Positions 25,150 to 34,544 of a DNA stretch of 64,000 nt are shown here, piece by piece (position 1 is the first letter of the stretch; every line of letters begins with the position of its first letter). The notes under the pieces were generated by a model. The model made no database searches, had not been told where the DNA came from, and worked only from the letters and a program-made list of their open reading frames with translations. This stretch comes from CAYNRA01 sp046296415 (GTDB taxonomy: Bacteria > Bacteroidota > Bacteroidia > Cytophagales > Spirosomataceae), in assembly GCA_046296415.1 (NCBI GenBank), contig JBKBLN010000002.1, positions 1,086,430 to 1,150,429 on the forward strand, given 5' to 3'. The translations under genes were made by a program, and so were the position numbers.

Positions 25150-26982
25150 TTAACGTTCTAACATTTGAAGAGATACCAATCGGGCATACAGTCCCTCCGA
25201 ATCTTCGATCAGCGATGCATGCGTTCCACGCTGAACAATCCTTCCTTGGTCGAGCACCAAAATCATGTCGGCCTGCTGGATGGTCGAAAGTCGATGCGCA
25301 ATCACCAACGACGTTCGTTCTTTCATCACCTCTTGAAGAGCCTCCTGCACCCCCTTTTCAGATTCGGTATCCAAAGCAGAGGTGGCTTCATCCAAAATCA
25401 AAATGGGGGGATTCAACAAGATCGCTCGGGCTATGGCCAGACGCTGGCGTTGGCCACCCGACAACCGGCCACCCCGATCACCAATCACGGTATCATATCC
25501 GTGGGGTTGTTGTAAAATGAATTCGTGCGCTTGGGCAATTTTTGCGGCTCGCTCAATGGATTCTTGGGAAACATCTTGACCAAAAGCAATATTAGCCCGA
25601 ATGGTATCATTGAACAACAGCGATTCTTGGGTCACCAGCCCCATGTGCTTTCGTAAGGAGGCTTGAGAAATGGACTTAATATCCAATCCATCCATTCGAA
25701 TCACGCCGTGGCTGGGATCATAAAACCGTGCTAACAGATCAGCTAGGGTTGATTTCCCACCTCCCGAACCTCCCACCAAGGCCACCATTTGACCTTTTTG
25801 AATGTCGAAGTTGATATCCTGCAAAACAGGCAGATTCGGTTGGTATCCAAATGAAACCTCTTGAAAGGAGATGCAATTTTGGAAATCGGTCAACTCAATG
25901 GCGTTGGGCGCATCTTGGACCTCGGGTTTTGTCTCGAGCAAATCGACAACCCGGTGGGCCGCTGCTACCCCCCGCTGAGCAGAGGAGATGGCTTGGGTAA
26001 TTTCCTTGGCTGGCCGTACTACTTGAGAAAATATAGCAATAAAAGCAATAAATAGAGAGGCCGACAGGTCACTTTCCGATTTTAGTATGAGGGTTCCCCC
26101 TAGATATAAAATACCCGCCACCATGGTAATGCCCACCGCCTCCGAGAACGGGTTGGCCAATAGATTTCGACGAGAATATCGCTTCATAGCACCTTGGTAG
26201 GCTTTATTTTCGTCCTGAAATCGTACCTGAACATAAGGTTCTGCTACAAATCCCTTCACCACACGCATGGCACCAAAGACTTCATCCATCACACTCAAGA
26301 GAGCGCTTAATCTAAATTGGCCCTCTCCAGCGTCCTGGCGAAGTCGCTTGAGGACGATTCCGAGGAATCCCCCGATGATGGGTATCACCAAGAGGGCGAT
26401 CAACGTGAGCCGGGGGGAGATCCAAATCAAAGCCACCACATAACCCACCAGTAAAAATAATTCCTTGATAGCCGCAGACACGGTCGAGGAAATGGAGTTT
26501 TCTACTTCCTGAACGTCTGTGGTGACGCGTGAAATAATGTGACCTTTGCGCTCATTTGAAAAATAACCAATGTGGAGGTGAACGACCCGGTCAAAAAGTA
26601 ACTCCCGTAGGCGACCAATTAGCCGAATTTTAAACTTTTCCAGAGTCCATACACTTCCGTACCGAAAGCTATTGGATAGAAATGCCGATAAAATAACAGC
26701 AAGACATACAAACTTCAATCCACCCAATTTCCCTTGATCAAGTACAAATTGGGCAAAGGTTCGCTGAAAGTGCCCGGATAAATCCCAAGTAGATGGTTGC
26801 TTTTGAACCAGTTCATGCAGCATGTCAGTCGACACATCCCCAAATAAAACATCCAACAGAGGTTTCAATAAAACCAAATTCAAGACGCCAAACAAAGAGG
26901 CCAATAAGGAGAAAACGACAAAAGGAAGCCAAAAGCCACTCAGTCCGCCTGTTAAACGCAAAATGCGCCAATATATCTTCAT
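25150..26982 (-). CDS. MsbA-like ABC transporter, fused permease and ATPase
   Basis: A 610-residue half-transporter that should work as a homodimeric exporter in the inner membrane, likely for lipid, LPS or drug. Six transmembrane helices cover about residues 15-320. The ATPase has Walker A GGSGGGKSTL (about 401-410), the Q-loop GLVTQESLLFNDTI, signature LSGGQRQR, Walker B ILILDEATSALD and the H-loop AHRLSTIQ. The start at 26982 (MKIYWRILRL) was preferred over 27054 because a promoter-like pair lies between them. The GreA-like gene follows with seven bases between. Confidence 0.9.
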   Translation of the reverse strand: MKIYWRILRLTGGLSGFWLPFVVFSLLASLFGVLNLVLLKPLLDVLFGDVSTDMLHELVQKQPSTWDLSGHFQRTFAQFVLDQGKLGGLKFVCLAVILSAFLSNSFRYGSVWTLEKFKIRLIGRLRELLFDRVVHLHIGYFSNERKGHIISRVTTDVQEVENSISSTVSAAIKELFLLVGYVVALIWISPRLTLIALLVIPIIGGFLGIVLKRLRQDAGEGQFRLSALLSVMDEVFGAMRVVKGFVAEPYVQVRFQDENKAYQGAMKRYSRRNLLANPFSEAVGITMVAGILYLGGTLILKSESDLSASLFIAFIAIFSQVVRPAKEITQAISSAQRGVAAAHRVVDLLETKPEVQDAPNAIELTDFQNCISFQEVSFGYQPNLPVLQDINFDIQKGQMVALVGGSGGGKSTLADLLARFYDPSHGVIRMDGLDIKSISQASLRKHMGLVTQESLLFNDTIRANIAFGQDVSQESIERAAKIAQAHEFILQQPHGYDTVIGDRGGRLSGGQRQRLAIARAILLNPPILILDEATSALDTESEKGVQEALQEVMKERTSLVIAHRLSTIQQADMILVLDQGRIVQRGTHASLIEDSEGLYARLVSLQMLER

Positions 26983-26999
26983 ACAGTCATAACAAAATA

Positions 27000-27046
27000 C
27001 AAAAGTCGAAAAGTTTATTCCGAGTACCAAACAATCCTTATTTTTG
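27000..27046. promoter_or_regulatory. Back-to-back promoters between the ABC transporter and the DUF1080-PA14 gene
   Basis: Minus strand: TTTG (plus 27028-27031), 20 bases, GACTTTTG (plus 27000-27007), one mismatch to the -7 box. Plus strand: TTTA at 27014-27017, 21 bases, TATTTTTG at 27039-27046, an exact -7 box. The two promoters overlap, so their use may be mutually exclusive. Confidence 0.5.
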
Positions 27047-27074
27047 TCATGCACTACAAAACCTATCTTTTTTC

Positions 27075-28877
27075 ATGCAAAAACCTATCATCAGGACCTT
27101 GCAATTGATGCTTTGTGGACTAGTCGCCACGGCTCAGACTAAAAACATCCCCTTGCAGGATTTGTCCTATTTTGAAAACAACTCAGGGAAAAACTGGCAA
27201 ATCGTAGGACAAGCCACCTCCGACTACACCCAGCCCAATCAATTAACCACCCAACCGGGTACAGGCGTTTTAGCCAATATTCACCCCAGAAGCGGGAAAT
27301 ATGGCTTGGAGTATGAGCTCATTACGAAAGAGCAACATGGTGACCTAGACCTTTCGTTTGAATTCATGATGACTCCCGGCTCCAATTCCGGGATTTACTT
27401 ACAAGGCCGGTATGAGATTCAGTTGAATGACAGCTGGGGTGTTTCTACTCCCAAGTATTACGATTTAGGTGGAATTTATCAACGCTGGATTGAATCCTCC
27501 CAAACCGGATACGAGGGATATGCGCCACGGGTCAATGCAGCCAAAGCACCTGGATTATGGCAAAAAATGGAGATTTCGTTTCAAGCCCCACGCTTTGATG
27601 CCCAAGGGAAGAAAATAAGTCCCGCAAAAATCCTATTAATCAAGGTCAATGGACTCACCGTACACGAAAACGTGACGCTGTCGGGCGTGACACGGGGCGC
27701 GCTGTCGGAAACGGAAGTAGCCAAGGGGCCATTGCGCATCCAAGGCGATCATGGCTCATTAGCGCTTCGTAATTTCCAATGGACCTCCTATGATCAAACC
27801 GCCGGCCGATTGGATAATTTAGCCTACCGCGTATTCTACGGGAGCTATCCTCATGATGAAAATTTGGATAAATTGAAACCCTCAGAAACAGGAAAGACGG
27901 ATGCTATATCCTGGGAAGTCTCCAAGCAATCCAATGATTATGCCTTCGATATCCAAGGTGATTACTTCGCACCTACAGCCGGAGAGTATACCTTTCAAAT
28001 TCAAGCTGGAGGAAATGCCACCTTGCACATTGATGGGAAAGAAATCTTAGATAACAAGTGGACCGTTGGTGGAGAATCTCGTACGGCCAAAGTACAACTC
28101 ACGGCCGGAAAGCATACCCTCCGGATCTTTAACAACAAACGCGATGGTTGGTTAAAACCGGCCCTCGGACTTTGGTCGGCAGGTCCTGGTTTTCGGTTGA
28201 CACCCCACCATGCCTTGGCCTCGGTGTTGGCCTCAAAAGCAGCAGATCCGATCCTGATCACTGCCAATCAGCCGACTATCATGCGAAGTTTCATGGACTT
28301 ACCCACCAAAGAACGCCTTGTTCATGCGGTGTCGGTCGGACATCCCAGCGGCTTGCATTACACCTATGACCTTGACAAAGGCAATGTCGTACAGGTATGG
28401 CGAGGTGAGTTTTTGGTTGCAACTCCCATGTGGAATGACCGTGGAGATGGTTCCTCTCAACCACTTGGAGCCCTCACTTTTCTTGGAACCGGACTTGCCT
28501 TGCATCCTGCAGAAGGATTTGCACGAGATACCACCGGAACGCGTTTCAAGCCCAAAGGCTATCAACTCGACGACCAAGATCAACCTACCTTCCTCTACCA
28601 GATTTTCGGTAGAAACGTACAAGATGCGTGGCGTGTGAAAGATGGAAAAATGCTGGAGCGAAGTATCAAGGCCGATGGAATGGGGACCCTGCAAGTTCGA
28701 CTAGCACAAGCGGAGCAAATCGAAATCATACGGCCCGGATTGTACTTTATCCCTTCCGGAGGCTACTTCATCGAAGTTCCTACCGGGCAAACGCTTCGAA
28801 TTGAAAATGTCGGGTCTCAGAAAGCCCTCCTCGCGTACCTTAACTCGTCGTCATTCACCTACAAATTACTTTTCTAA
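27075..28877 (+). CDS. Secreted DUF1080 (3-keto-disaccharide hydrolase type) protein with PA14 domain
   Basis: A 600-residue exported protein (signal peptide to about residue 21, CGLVATAQ). Residues about 28-240 are a DUF1080 jelly roll, with LTTQPGTGVLANIHPRSGKYG, LSFEFMMTPGSNSGIYLQGRYEIQL and GLWQKMEISFQAP. Residues about 250-375 are a PA14 carbohydrate-binding-type domain, with FDIQGDYFAPTAGEYTFQIQAGGNATLHIDGK and KHTLRIFNNKRDGW. About 200 further residues of unassigned beta structure follow (SFMDLPTKERLVHAVSVGHPSG onward). DUF1080 proteins include hydrolases of 3-keto sugars. The ATG at 27075 directly precedes the signal peptide. The cytochrome gene follows after three bases. Confidence 0.85.
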   Translation: MQKPIIRTLQLMLCGLVATAQTKNIPLQDLSYFENNSGKNWQIVGQATSDYTQPNQLTTQPGTGVLANIHPRSGKYGLEYELITKEQHGDLDLSFEFMMTPGSNSGIYLQGRYEIQLNDSWGVSTPKYYDLGGIYQRWIESSQTGYEGYAPRVNAAKAPGLWQKMEISFQAPRFDAQGKKISPAKILLIKVNGLTVHENVTLSGVTRGALSETEVAKGPLRIQGDHGSLALRNFQWTSYDQTAGRLDNLAYRVFYGSYPHDENLDKLKPSETGKTDAISWEVSKQSNDYAFDIQGDYFAPTAGEYTFQIQAGGNATLHIDGKEILDNKWTVGGESRTAKVQLTAGKHTLRIFNNKRDGWLKPALGLWSAGPGFRLTPHHALASVLASKAADPILITANQPTIMRSFMDLPTKERLVHAVSVGHPSGLHYTYDLDKGNVVQVWRGEFLVATPMWNDRGDGSSQPLGALTFLGTGLALHPAEGFARDTTGTRFKPKGYQLDDQDQPTFLYQIFGRNVQDAWRVKDGKMLERSIKADGMGTLQVRLAQAEQIEIIRPGLYFIPSGGYFIEVPTGQTLRIENVGSQKALLAYLNSSSFTYKLLF

Positions 28878-28880
28878 CCC

Positions 28881-30818
28881 ATGAAAAAGTGGATATTAAC
28901 GTTGCTAACCACCGTAACTTTTGCGGGGTTTGCACAAGAGTCGCCTAAAGAAGAAGATTTTTATAAAATCATTACGCTCCCCGTTCCGGAGGGAATCTTA
29001 TTGGAGATAGGTGGCGTTACCACCACACCTAACGGTTCATTGGCTGTTTCGACACGCCGTGGCGACATCTGGGTAATTGAAAATCCAACCAGCCGCCAAC
29101 CTTATTTTAGAAAGTTTGCTTCGGGTTTACACGAAGTCCTCGGCTTAGTTTATCAAAATGGTTCATTCTACTGTGCACAACGGGGAGAATTAACCAAATT
29201 GACCGATACCAATGGCGATGGCAAAGCCGATCAATACGAAACAATTCATGCCTGGCCTATTTCAGGACATTACCATGAATACTCCTTCGGTCCCAAAATT
29301 GCGCCAGACGGATCCTTCTTTGTGAGCGGTAATGTCGCGTTTGGTAATGAGGAATGGTGGAGAGGCGAATCCAGAGTTCCGACCCGTGGATGGATCTTCA
29401 GAATTTCCCCAGAAGGAAACCTTACACCTTTTGCAACAGGTATGCGCTCACCAGCTGGGTTGGGTATGATTGACGGGGATTTATTTTACACCGACAACCA
29501 AGGAGACTGGATGGGTTCAGGTGGTGTCTGGCACGTCAAGGAAGGATCTTTCACCGGACATCCCGCCGGATTGAAATGGGCCAAGGGGTCTCCCGTTAAA
29601 TTTACTGAGGCTGACTTCTTTAAATACCGGGATAACCGCCAAGTGAAACGCGCCAATGGCACCTATATCAAACCTGAAAATGTGGTAGATGAAAAGCCTG
29701 AGTTTTTGTACGAATTGAAAGACAAACTTCCGGGTCTTCAAACCCCGGCTGTCTGGCTTCCTCATGGCATCTTGGGAATTTCCAATTCCGAAATTTTAAA
29801 AGATGAAACACAAGGCGATTTTGGACCCTTCGCCGGGCAATTGTTTGTAGGCGACCAAGGGCAATCCAAAATCATGCGGGTCTTTTTAGAAAAAATTAAT
29901 GGCGAATACCAAGGAGCCGCGTTTGATTTCAGAGCTGGCTTCCAATCAGGTGTTTTGCGTATGGCCTTTGCCAAAGATGGCTCCTTATTTGTAGGTGAAA
30001 CCAACCGCGGTTGGGGATCCGCTGGAGATGCCAATCAAGGCTTGCAACGTTTGGTTTGGAATGGAAAATTACCCTTCGAAATGTTGGCAGTACGAGCTAT
30101 GCCGGATGGTTTTGAAGTGGAATTCACGATGCCCATTGACCCAGCCTCGGCGGAGAAACTAGAGAATTACGAGGTAAACAGCTTTCTATACAAGCACTTC
30201 CCGGTGTATGGCTCGCCACCCGTAAATCGTGAAACCTTGAAAGTCCGGGGCGTTCAAGTTTCTGCTGATCGTAAAAAGGTTCGTTTGGTGATCGATGGCC
30301 TTCGTCCGTATTACATCCATGAATTAAACTTGGAGGGGATTCGCTCCGCCGAAAATTCTTGGTCGTTGATTCACCCCACTGCCTATTATACCTTAAATGC
30401 CATTCCGTCGGGTGAGAAATTACCCTCTAGTGCCTTAAAAGGACAAATCAGCAAACCTGTCACGGCCTCGAAATCGGCAGTCGCCGCGGCCAAACCTCTT
30501 GTTTCACCGGATGGAAAAGGAAAACCCGGTGCTACTCCGGCCGTGGCTAGTGCCTCAACAGCACCTACCTGGGCTGAAATTCGGCCTTTGATGCAAAAAC
30601 ACACATGTTTAGCCTGCCATGCACCAGATAAAAAAGTGGTAGGACCGGCCTTCAAAGAGGTTGCGAAACGCAAATACTCCAATGAAAAGATTGTCGATCT
30701 CATCTACAATCCCCAGCCTCAAAACTGGCCCGATTACGCCACTCCGATGGCTCCGATGCCGCAGGTTCCACGACCTGACGCCTTAAAAATGGCTGCCTAT
30801 ATCAATAGCTTACGATAA
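28881..30818 (+). CDS. Exported propeller protein with C-terminal cytochrome c domain
   Basis: A 645-residue periplasmic protein with signal peptide MKKWILTLLTTVTFAGFAQ. Residues about 35-400 form a propeller like PQQ-sugar dehydrogenases and related secreted proteins (LEIGGVTTTPNGSLAVSTRRGDIW, GHYHEYSFGPKIAPDGSFFVSGN, GMRSPAGLGMIDGDLFYTDNQGDW). A low-complexity Ala/Pro/Lys linker (about 515-560) leads to a class I cytochrome c with haem motif CLACH (576-580) and a candidate distal Met in TPMAPMPQVP. The gene is tightly coupled to the DUF1080-PA14 gene. Together they suggest oxidation of a glycoside with electrons passed to haem and hydrolysis of the oxidised product. The cofactor is unproven. 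Confidence 0.8.
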   Translation: MKKWILTLLTTVTFAGFAQESPKEEDFYKIITLPVPEGILLEIGGVTTTPNGSLAVSTRRGDIWVIENPTSRQPYFRKFASGLHEVLGLVYQNGSFYCAQRGELTKLTDTNGDGKADQYETIHAWPISGHYHEYSFGPKIAPDGSFFVSGNVAFGNEEWWRGESRVPTRGWIFRISPEGNLTPFATGMRSPAGLGMIDGDLFYTDNQGDWMGSGGVWHVKEGSFTGHPAGLKWAKGSPVKFTEADFFKYRDNRQVKRANGTYIKPENVVDEKPEFLYELKDKLPGLQTPAVWLPHGILGISNSEILKDETQGDFGPFAGQLFVGDQGQSKIMRVFLEKINGEYQGAAFDFRAGFQSGVLRMAFAKDGSLFVGETNRGWGSAGDANQGLQRLVWNGKLPFEMLAVRAMPDGFEVEFTMPIDPASAEKLENYEVNSFLYKHFPVYGSPPVNRETLKVRGVQVSADRKKVRLVIDGLRPYYIHELNLEGIRSAENSWSLIHPTAYYTLNAIPSGEKLPSSALKGQISKPVTASKSAVAAAKPLVSPDGKGKPGATPAVASASTAPTWAEIRPLMQKHTCLACHAPDKKVVGPAFKEVAKRKYSNEKIVDLIYNPQPQNWPDYATPMAPMPQVPRPDALKMAAYINSLR

Positions 30819-30824
30819 AATGAA

Positions 30825-30854
30825 AGCCGCTCGACATGTCGAGCGGCTCTTTTT
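30825..30854 (+). terminator. Terminator directly before the GT39 start codon
   Basis: A perfect 24-bp palindrome (30825-30848, 5'-AGCCGCTCGACA and its complement) followed by CTTTTTCT. It should end the DUF1080-cytochrome transcript. It ends only eight bases before the GT39 ATG at 30857. Confidence 0.85.
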
Positions 30855-30856
30855 CT

Positions 30857-32497
30857 ATGAAAAGATCTTTTTTTCTCCTCGGTTTACTTCTTCTTGTATA
30901 CCTCTTGAACCTCCGCCTGGACGTCATGGAAGTTGACGCCGCTCAGTATGCCTCCATCGCGCGTGAAATGTGGGAAACTGGCAGCTACCTCGAGGTGTAC
31001 CATCGAGGACAAGATTATTTGGATAAACCTCCCCTCCTATTTTGGCTGTCAAGTGCCATGTTTCATCTCACAGGCCCAACCAATGTAGGATATAAACTAC
31101 CTGCTTTGCTCGCCCTCCTACTCGGACTCTGGGCAACCTATCAGTTCACTAAAATTTGGTATTCCGAAAAGATCGCACGCTGGGCTACTTGGATGACAGG
31201 GACCTGCCAGGCATATCTTTTGATGACCAATGACATCCGGACCGATGGGCTTCTAACAGGCTTTTTAATGGTGGCCTTTTGGCAAATTTCCCGGTATCTG
31301 AAATACCAAGCCACCTCTGGACTTATCTGGGCCGCCGTGGCCGTTGGCATGGGAATGCTGGCCAAAGGACCCATTGCCCTCATCCTCTTTGGAGCAGGTG
31401 TGGGAACCCATTTACTGATGTCCCGAGATTGGAGGAATCTTTTTCATCTCCAGTGGATTCCTTTCTTAGCCTTGGTAGGACTTTTGTTAATCCCCATGTG
31501 TTATGGACTATATCACCAATTCGATCTACATCCAGAGAAAGAAGTGTACGGACTGAAGGGTCCATCCGGACTTCGTTTCTTTTTCTGGACCCAAAGTTTT
31601 GGCCGGATTACAGGCGAAATCTACTGGGAAAATGACACGTCCTTTTTCTACTTCTTCCATACCATCCTGTGGGATTTTCAACCTTGGGTCTTTCTATTCA
31701 TCCCGGCCCTCTTTACTCGACTCTCTTCTGTTCGAAAAGGATCCGAGTGGATTACAATAGGTGCTTTTCTGTTAGGATTCCTTGCTCTTAGTACGTCACG
31801 GTATAAACTACCTCATTACATTTTTCCTCTTTTGCCTTTGGCAAGTATTTTGACGGCCGCCTTCCTGAATTCCATTCCGGATCGAACCCAATGGATGCGT
31901 GGCCTCGGAAGCGTGTATCACGTCCTTTTTATTTTGTTGTTAATCAGTTGTTATTTCTTTTTCAAACCAATCACATGGCTTATCCCAGTCGGAATAGTGG
32001 CTGGTTGGGCATTGTTTAGTTGGTGGTTATACAGCGGAAAATTTTCAAAAGAAACATGGCTGCAGTCGGTTGGCTTTGCCAGCGTATTTTTTGGACTGAT
32101 GATGAGTTTATACATTTATCCCTCTGTTCTTCCCTACCAATCCGAAACGCAGGTAGGAAAAGAAATCAAGAAAGGCCAATGGCCCTCCAATTTTGGTACG
32201 TTGGGATTGATTGGGCATAGCCTCGATTTCTATGCCCAACGAATTATTCCCCAACACACCTCCGAGGAAATACTCACGCTACCTGAGCACTACCACTTGT
32301 ATGTAGACCAGGGCGGATTAGAAGCCATCACCCGCCGACATCGCACCTATACGATTCGAGCGACGTACGATGATTACCATGTGACCGCGTTGACCTTGCC
32401 CTTTTTGATGGCCACTACCCGCAAAACGCGTGTTCAGCCTACTTATGTGATTTCGTTAGGTCCCGCCACCAACGCTCCGTCGGACGTGGCGAAATGA
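30857..32497 (+). CDS. GT39-family (ArnT/PMT-like) membrane glycosyltransferase
   Basis: A 546-residue integral membrane protein with about 11-12 hydrophobic segments. The first loop after TM1 carries LDVMEVDAAQYASIAREM (residues 21-38), matching the acidic motif of GT-C enzymes that use polyprenyl-phosphate sugars, as in ArnT. YLDKPPLLFWLSSAMFHL (about 57-74) and STSRYKLPHYIFPLLP are further family blocks. The C-terminal part is soluble. The acceptor (lipid A or protein) is unknown. No ribosome-binding region is separable from the upstream terminator hairpin. The 3' end overlaps the convergent MBL-fold gene by 59 bases. Confidence 0.88.
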   Translation: MKRSFFLLGLLLLVYLLNLRLDVMEVDAAQYASIAREMWETGSYLEVYHRGQDYLDKPPLLFWLSSAMFHLTGPTNVGYKLPALLALLLGLWATYQFTKIWYSEKIARWATWMTGTCQAYLLMTNDIRTDGLLTGFLMVAFWQISRYLKYQATSGLIWAAVAVGMGMLAKGPIALILFGAGVGTHLLMSRDWRNLFHLQWIPFLALVGLLLIPMCYGLYHQFDLHPEKEVYGLKGPSGLRFFFWTQSFGRITGEIYWENDTSFFYFFHTILWDFQPWVFLFIPALFTRLSSVRKGSEWITIGAFLLGFLALSTSRYKLPHYIFPLLPLASILTAAFLNSIPDRTQWMRGLGSVYHVLFILLLISCYFFFKPITWLIPVGIVAGWALFSWWLYSGKFSKETWLQSVGFASVFFGLMMSLYIYPSVLPYQSETQVGKEIKKGQWPSNFGTLGLIGHSLDFYAQRIIPQHTSEEILTLPEHYHLYVDQGGLEAITRRHRTYTIRATYDDYHVTALTLPFLMATTRKTRVQPTYVISLGPATNAPSDVAK

Positions 32498-33539
32498 GGG
32501 AGAAAAAAGAACCGGGTAGTGGTGTGTAAATCGGGAAGTCAGGATCGGAGGAAAACAAGGTTTCGATGGATTCATCCCAATCGTGCAAAGCCAGCTTAAA
32601 TTTTCCCCAGTGAACTGGAATAATGGCTTGGGCTTGCAATTCGTGAACAGCCTGGGGTATGTCCTGTGGGAAAATATGGATAGGTCGCCAATACGTATGA
32701 TATTGACCACATTCAATGATGGCCAGATCGAACGGCCCGTATAGGTCTCCGATTTCCTTGAAATGCTTTCCATACCCAGAATCTCCCCCTAAAAAAATCC
32801 GGAAATCATCGACTTGAAGGACATACGACGCCCACAAGGTATTATTTCGGATCCAACCTCTTCCAGAGAAATGGCGAGCGGGGGTGGCAGTCAATCGAAT
32901 ATTGGGGGCTAAATCGACCCCCTCGTGCCAATCCAATTCCTGAATTTGCGATTCGCTATATCCCCAATAAACCAGATGTTCTCCCACACCTAATGGGGCA
33001 ATCACATGTTTTACTTTAGGGAATAATCCTCGAACCGACTCAAAATCCAAGTGATCGTAATGGTCATGGGATAGAATCAAATAATCAATTTCCGGGAAAT
33101 CGGCCACCGTGTAGGCATCTGCCCCCTCGAAAGCTGGAACTCCGAAGGAGAAAGGAGAAGCATGCCCCGATAGCACGGGATCCATCAACCATGTTTTTCC
33201 TCCTAATTTGAAAAAATAACCTGAATGACCCAACCAAACCCAAGATCCCTCGGGCAAAGCATCTAAATTTTCCTTCTTGGAAGGGATCGCTCCAGGTGGC
33301 TTGGGTGCGGTACTTTTAGGGAAGATATATTCTTTCATCAGCCCCCAGGCCGAGAAAGAAGAATCGAATGTGGGTGTGTATTCGGCATTGACAAAAGCGC
33401 CGTCCTGAAACTGAGGCGAGGCTTGCATTTTCGCCCAACGTGCTGGTGCAAATGACCGTTTTCCTAAAATGGGCCAAAGGTACCAACCTACCCAAATGAG
33501 AGCCCCTAAAACCAGTAAACCTACTATTTTGTATATCAT
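32439..33539 (-). CDS. MBL-fold metallohydrolase (NAPE-PLD/UlaG-like), membrane-anchored
   Basis: A 366-residue metallo-beta-lactamase-fold hydrolase. The N-terminal helix MIYKIVGLLVLGALIWVGWYLWPIL is a membrane anchor or uncleaved signal. The zinc-binding motif LSHDHYDHLD (HxHxDH) lies at about residues 152-161. Further metal ligands are suggested by ATPARHFSGRG, FLGGDSGYGKHF and IPVHWGKFKLALHDWDE. Related proteins hydrolyse N-acyl phosphatidylethanolamine or sugar lactones, and the substrate here is unknown. The last 59 bases overlap the end of the GT39 gene on the other strand, an unusually long convergent overlap. Confidence 0.87.
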   Translation of the reverse strand: MIYKIVGLLVLGALIWVGWYLWPILGKRSFAPARWAKMQASPQFQDGAFVNAEYTPTFDSSFSAWGLMKEYIFPKSTAPKPPGAIPSKKENLDALPEGSWVWLGHSGYFFKLGGKTWLMDPVLSGHASPFSFGVPAFEGADAYTVADFPEIDYLILSHDHYDHLDFESVRGLFPKVKHVIAPLGVGEHLVYWGYSESQIQELDWHEGVDLAPNIRLTATPARHFSGRGWIRNNTLWASYVLQVDDFRIFLGGDSGYGKHFKEIGDLYGPFDLAIIECGQYHTYWRPIHIFPQDIPQAVHELQAQAIIPVHWGKFKLALHDWDESIETLFSSDPDFPIYTPLPGSFFSLISPRPTERWWRDLTKSHK

Positions 33540-33633
33540 GGTTAGTAAACTTGAAAAGGAAGATGAAAATTCAATCCTCCTTTTCTAAAATGAACAAAGG
33601 TGAATTCCAAGGCTCAGCGGAATTCTTCCGTGA

Positions 33634-34527
33634 TCAATCTATATTTTTACCATACACCCCCGACAGGAAGGTAGCAATTGACGTCGGATTTCTACCCAAA
33701 AACGAGGCTAAATCACTGATTTCCACCTCCAACTCCCCTTCGGCCTGAGCGATAGCAAAGCCCGAAAAAATAGCAATGGCCTCGGGTGGCAAACCAGCAG
33801 AGGCTAGCACCGAGCGGTACTCTTCTGCGGTGGGTGAAATATACTGGATGGATTTCCCAGAAAGCTCGGATAGGATACCGGCTACTTCGGGATAATCAAA
33901 CGAGGAAGGATTAGAAAACTCATACGTTTTTCCGGCATGGCCATCCTCTAGAAGCACCTGAGCGGTGGCCTCGGCTAATTCGGACCGCAGAACCACCGAT
34001 GCGCGGCCGTTTCCAGCGGGTAAATAAATGACATTCCTTTCCAACACTTGATCGCCGATAAAACCGGGAATAAAGTCCATATACAGGTTATTCTTGAGAA
34101 TGGTGTAGGGTATGTCACTTTCTTTTATCCATTGCTCGGTTTTTATGTGCGACTCCGCCACAATCCACAAAGGAGAATTCTCCGATTCCGACTTCCTAGC
34201 AAAACTGGTGTAGTAGATATGTCCAACACCAGTTGCTCGGGCGGCCCATACGACATTTTGATGCTGTTTGACCCGATTTGCTACCTCACTACTTGAAATA
34301 AACATCAAACGATCGATCCCTTGCATGGCCAAGCGAAGTGAATCAGAGGAGTCATAATCTCCGATGGCCACTTCCATACCCCGCGATTGAAACTCGTTGG
34401 CCTGCTCTGGCTTACGGACCAAAACACGGAGTTGGGAATGCTTAATCCCTTTTATCAAAAGAGATTGGATAATCCCCTCCCCTAAGGACCCTGTTGCACC
34501 TGTCACTAAAAATTTGTCTTCTGTCAT
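33634..34527 (-). CDS. NmrA-like NAD(P)-binding oxidoreductase/sensor (atypical SDR)
   Basis: A 297-residue atypical short-chain dehydrogenase-type protein. The dinucleotide motif TGATGSLGEGIIQSL is at residues 8-22, followed by LRVLVRKPEQANEF. The YTSFARKSESENSPLWIVAESHIKTEQWIKES block and the NmrA-type C-terminal domain are typical of QorB/NmrA-like proteins, which bind NADP and may reduce quinones or sense redox state. It is divergent from an HxlR-type regulator, a pairing seen for redox or electrophile-responsive genes. Palindromic sites fill the 91-base gap. Confidence 0.85.
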   Translation of the reverse strand: MTEDKFLVTGATGSLGEGIIQSLLIKGIKHSQLRVLVRKPEQANEFQSRGMEVAIGDYDSSDSLRLAMQGIDRLMFISSSEVANRVKQHQNVVWAARATGVGHIYYTSFARKSESENSPLWIVAESHIKTEQWIKESDIPYTILKNNLYMDFIPGFIGDQVLERNVIYLPAGNGRASVVLRSELAEATAQVLLEDGHAGKTYEFSNPSSFDYPEVAGILSELSGKSIQYISPTAEEYRSVLASAGLPPEAIAIFSGFAIAQAEGELEVEISDLASFLGRNPTSIATFLSGVYGKNID

Positions 34528-34544
34528 AACCTTTTTTTATATTT

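Noticed and set aside
26793..27074. Longer N-terminal extension of the DUF1080-PA14 protein
   Set aside because: It would place a basic, non-homologous stretch before a clear signal peptide and overlap the ABC transporter gene; the ATG at 27075 is preferred.
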